Assembly: GCA_020434605.1 (NCBI GenBank)
Contig: JAGRAL010000290.1
Location: 1 to 6,805 of the forward strand
Source: Bdellovibrionales bacterium
Lineage (GTDB): Bacteria > Bdellovibrionota > Bdellovibrionia > Bdellovibrionales > UBA840
Direction of reading: 5' to 3'
Length of the DNA: 6,805 bases
The notes below the pieces were generated by a model. That model had not been told where the DNA came from, did not search any database, and saw only the letters and a list, made by a program, of their open reading frames with translations. The position numbers were made by a program, and so were the translations under genes. Below are positions 6,053 to 6,805 of the stretch, piece by piece. Numbering within the stretch: position 1 is the stretch's first letter; each line of letters begins with the position of its first letter.

Positions 6053-6101
6053 CTCCTCCTCCGTGAAGAGTTAATACATAAGAAACCTATCCATGGTTTC
6101 T
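6053..6101 (-). promoter_or_regulatory. AUGGA-loop hairpin plus GGA-rich Shine-Dalgarno in right-hand flagellin leader
   Basis: On the minus strand AGAAACC (6101-6095) and GGTTTCT (6087-6081) form a perfect 7-bp stem whose loop is ATGGATA. Thirty bases further on, CACGGAGGAGGAG (6065-6053) forms the ribosome-binding site. An ANGGA motif exposed in a loop plus a second at the Shine-Dalgarno is the two-site layout by which CsrA represses flagellin (hag) translation in Bacillus. That CsrA acts here is inference; csrA is not in the window. Confidence 0.5.
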
Positions 6102-6111
6102 ATGGGTTCTC

Positions 6112-6132
6112 GTAGGAAAGTACTTTTCCTAC
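6112..6132 (-). promoter_or_regulatory. 5'-terminal stem-loop of right-hand flagellin mRNA
   Basis: GTAGGAAA and TTTCCTAC form a perfect 8-bp stem with a five-base loop. The stem begins 7 bases after the sigma-28 -10 element, about where transcription should start, so the mRNA would open with a hairpin. Such 5'-end stems can protect a transcript from RNase E-type decay. Confidence 0.5.
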
Positions 6133-6139
6133 ATCAGAC

Positions 6140-6166
6140 CTATCGGTGTTTCATTTTGAGTCTTTA
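6140..6166 (-). promoter_or_regulatory. Sigma-28 (FliA) promoter of right-hand flagellin
   Basis: On the minus strand TAAA (6166-6163), exactly 15 bases, then ACCGATAG (6147-6140) matches the FliA consensus TAAA-N15-GCCGATAA with six of eight bases in the -10 element. Transcription should start near 6133, giving a leader of about 85 bases. It is class-3 (late) flagellar control, expected for a flagellin. Confidence 0.85.
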
Positions 6167-6169
6167 ACT

Positions 6170-6192
6170 GATTATTTAAGTAGCAAATAATC
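6170..6192. promoter_or_regulatory. Perfect 8-bp dyad just upstream of the sigma-28 promoter
   Basis: GATTATTT (6170-6177) and AAATAATC (6185-6192) form a perfect inverted repeat around seven bases, starting four bases upstream of the -35 element. The position suits an activator or repressor site for flagellin, or for the divergent gene. AT-rich dyads also arise by chance. Confidence 0.35.
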
Positions 6193-6350
6193 TATCCCAA
6201 GGTCGCGCACTGCAACCTCTAAGAATAGGCTCCTAAAAAACCGGGAAACTTTTGCCTAGCTTGAATTAGCCCTGTGCAATAAATAAATTAAGTTTAGTTT
6301 TGGGGCACTTTTCAGTTTACTTAAGGTTTATCTACCAGCAATTTAATCCT

Positions 6351-6805
6351 ATGGCCGTCGACTCCGACTTAACTAATTTTCAATCACTCCGATTGCTTCG
6401 ATCTTTGGAAACTCAAACCAAAAGATTGATTCAGTCTTCTAACGATTTGGAAGCCGCCCTAGGAGCCAACCCTTCGGCTCGGAATTTGGCTCCACTCATG
6501 AGATCCATTACAAGTGGAATCAAAGGTATGGACCGAATGGTTCAACTGTCAGAGTTCTTGATTCTTGAGGACCCCAAAGAGAATAAGAAGCCTTTTGATT
6601 TTGACCTACTCTGTATGACGCTATATGAGTTGTTAAATAGCGAACTGATTACAAAATCTATAGCTATGGAGTTTCAGGTACAGGGTGATGGAGTGATCCA
6701 AGTTCAACCTGGTATGTTCTCAAAGCTTGTGTACTACCACCTGGTCGATCTAATTGAATGTATCAATCACACCGACGAGCCAAAAATTAAATTGGAATTG
6801 GTATC
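6351..6805 (+). CDS. Histidine-kinase-like protein lacking phosphoacceptor His, 3'-truncated by window edge
   Basis: The frame opens at ATG 6351 and runs without a stop to the window end, giving 151 residues. Residues 11-70 are helical with a hydrophobic pattern (LMRSITSGIKGMDRMVQLSEFLIL) like the second half of a histidine-kinase dimerisation domain. PFDFDLLCMTLYELL (81-95) matches the linker that precedes the GHKL ATPase fold. VIQVQPGMFSKLVYYHLVDLIECI (115-138) aligns with the N-box region (typically DPxxLxxVLxNLLxNAI). The H-box His is absent, and the two N-box Asn positions appear to be His130 and Leu134, so activity as a normal kinase is doubtful. There is no membrane segment, so it is probably cytoplasmic. 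No good Shine-Dalgarno precedes ATG 6351 (AAGG is 25 bases away); the frame is open back to 6270 but has no better start. Its divergence from flagellin suggests but does not prove a motility link. Confidence 0.6.
   Translation, partial: MAVDSDLTNFQSLRLLRSLETQTKRLIQSSNDLEAALGANPSARNLAPLMRSITSGIKGMDRMVQLSEFLILEDPKENKKPFDFDLLCMTLYELLNSELITKSIAMEFQVQGDGVIQVQPGMFSKLVYYHLVDLIECINHTDEPKIKLELV

Larger units (their letters stand above)
6049..6350. other. Divergent intergenic region between flagellin and histidine-kinase-like gene
   Basis: These 302 bp carry the flagellin leader with two hairpins (6081-6101, 6112-6132), the sigma-28 promoter (6140-6166) and a 23-bp dyad (6170-6192), all on the flagellin side. 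On the plus-strand side a weak sigma-70-like pair may serve the divergent gene: TTGAAT (6261-6266), 17 bases, TAAATT (6284-6289). I see no small gene or RNA gene in the rest. Confidence 0.55.

Overview
This AT-rich window (roughly 40% GC by eye) comes from a motile Gram-negative-type bacterium. Two paralogous flagellins beginning MGLR.NTNVASLNAQ and a UbiB-family kinase suggest a bdellovibrio-like or other deltaproteobacterial lineage. That placement is inference from protein style, not a database match.

Layout. Positions 1-1617 (+) hold the 3' two-thirds of an RNase R gene. It enters from the left edge with its RNB nuclease core, S1 domain and Lys/Arg-rich tail. Overlapping it in another frame, 1493-3160 (+) is a full-length UbiB/AarF/ABC1 kinase-like gene. 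One base after the UbiB stop lies the end of a convergent gene (3162-3491, -) for a small coiled-coil, tail-anchored protein of DUF1640 (MCUR1-like) type. The stretch 3492-4010 holds a dyad cluster in front of the DUF1640 gene, a doubtful + strand micro-ORF, and a 27-codon single-membrane-span gene on the - strand with a perfect Shine-Dalgarno and a strong rho-independent terminator.

Positions 4011-6048 hold two flagellin genes in tandem on the - strand, separated by 358 bp. The upstream (right-hand) flagellin has a near-consensus sigma-28 promoter at 6140-6166 and a structured 5' leader. The downstream (left-hand) flagellin shares the CACGGAGGA ribosome-binding motif and an AUGGA-in-hairpin-loop motif, but adds a second Shine-Dalgarno and a four-codon upstream ORF that ends one base before its start codon. 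Both leaders look like candidates for CsrA-type translational control. Divergent from the flagellins, 6351 to the right edge (+) opens a gene whose start resembles a histidine-kinase core without a phosphoacceptor His or the usual N-box Asn residues.

The left half (RNA decay, quinone-type kinase) is housekeeping. The right half is a flagellar filament locus. No mobile element, CRISPR array, tRNA or rRNA was found. The most unusual material is in the non-coding and small-ORF layer: the RNase R/UbiB dual-coding overlap, the flagellin leaders and the 27-aa membrane peptide.
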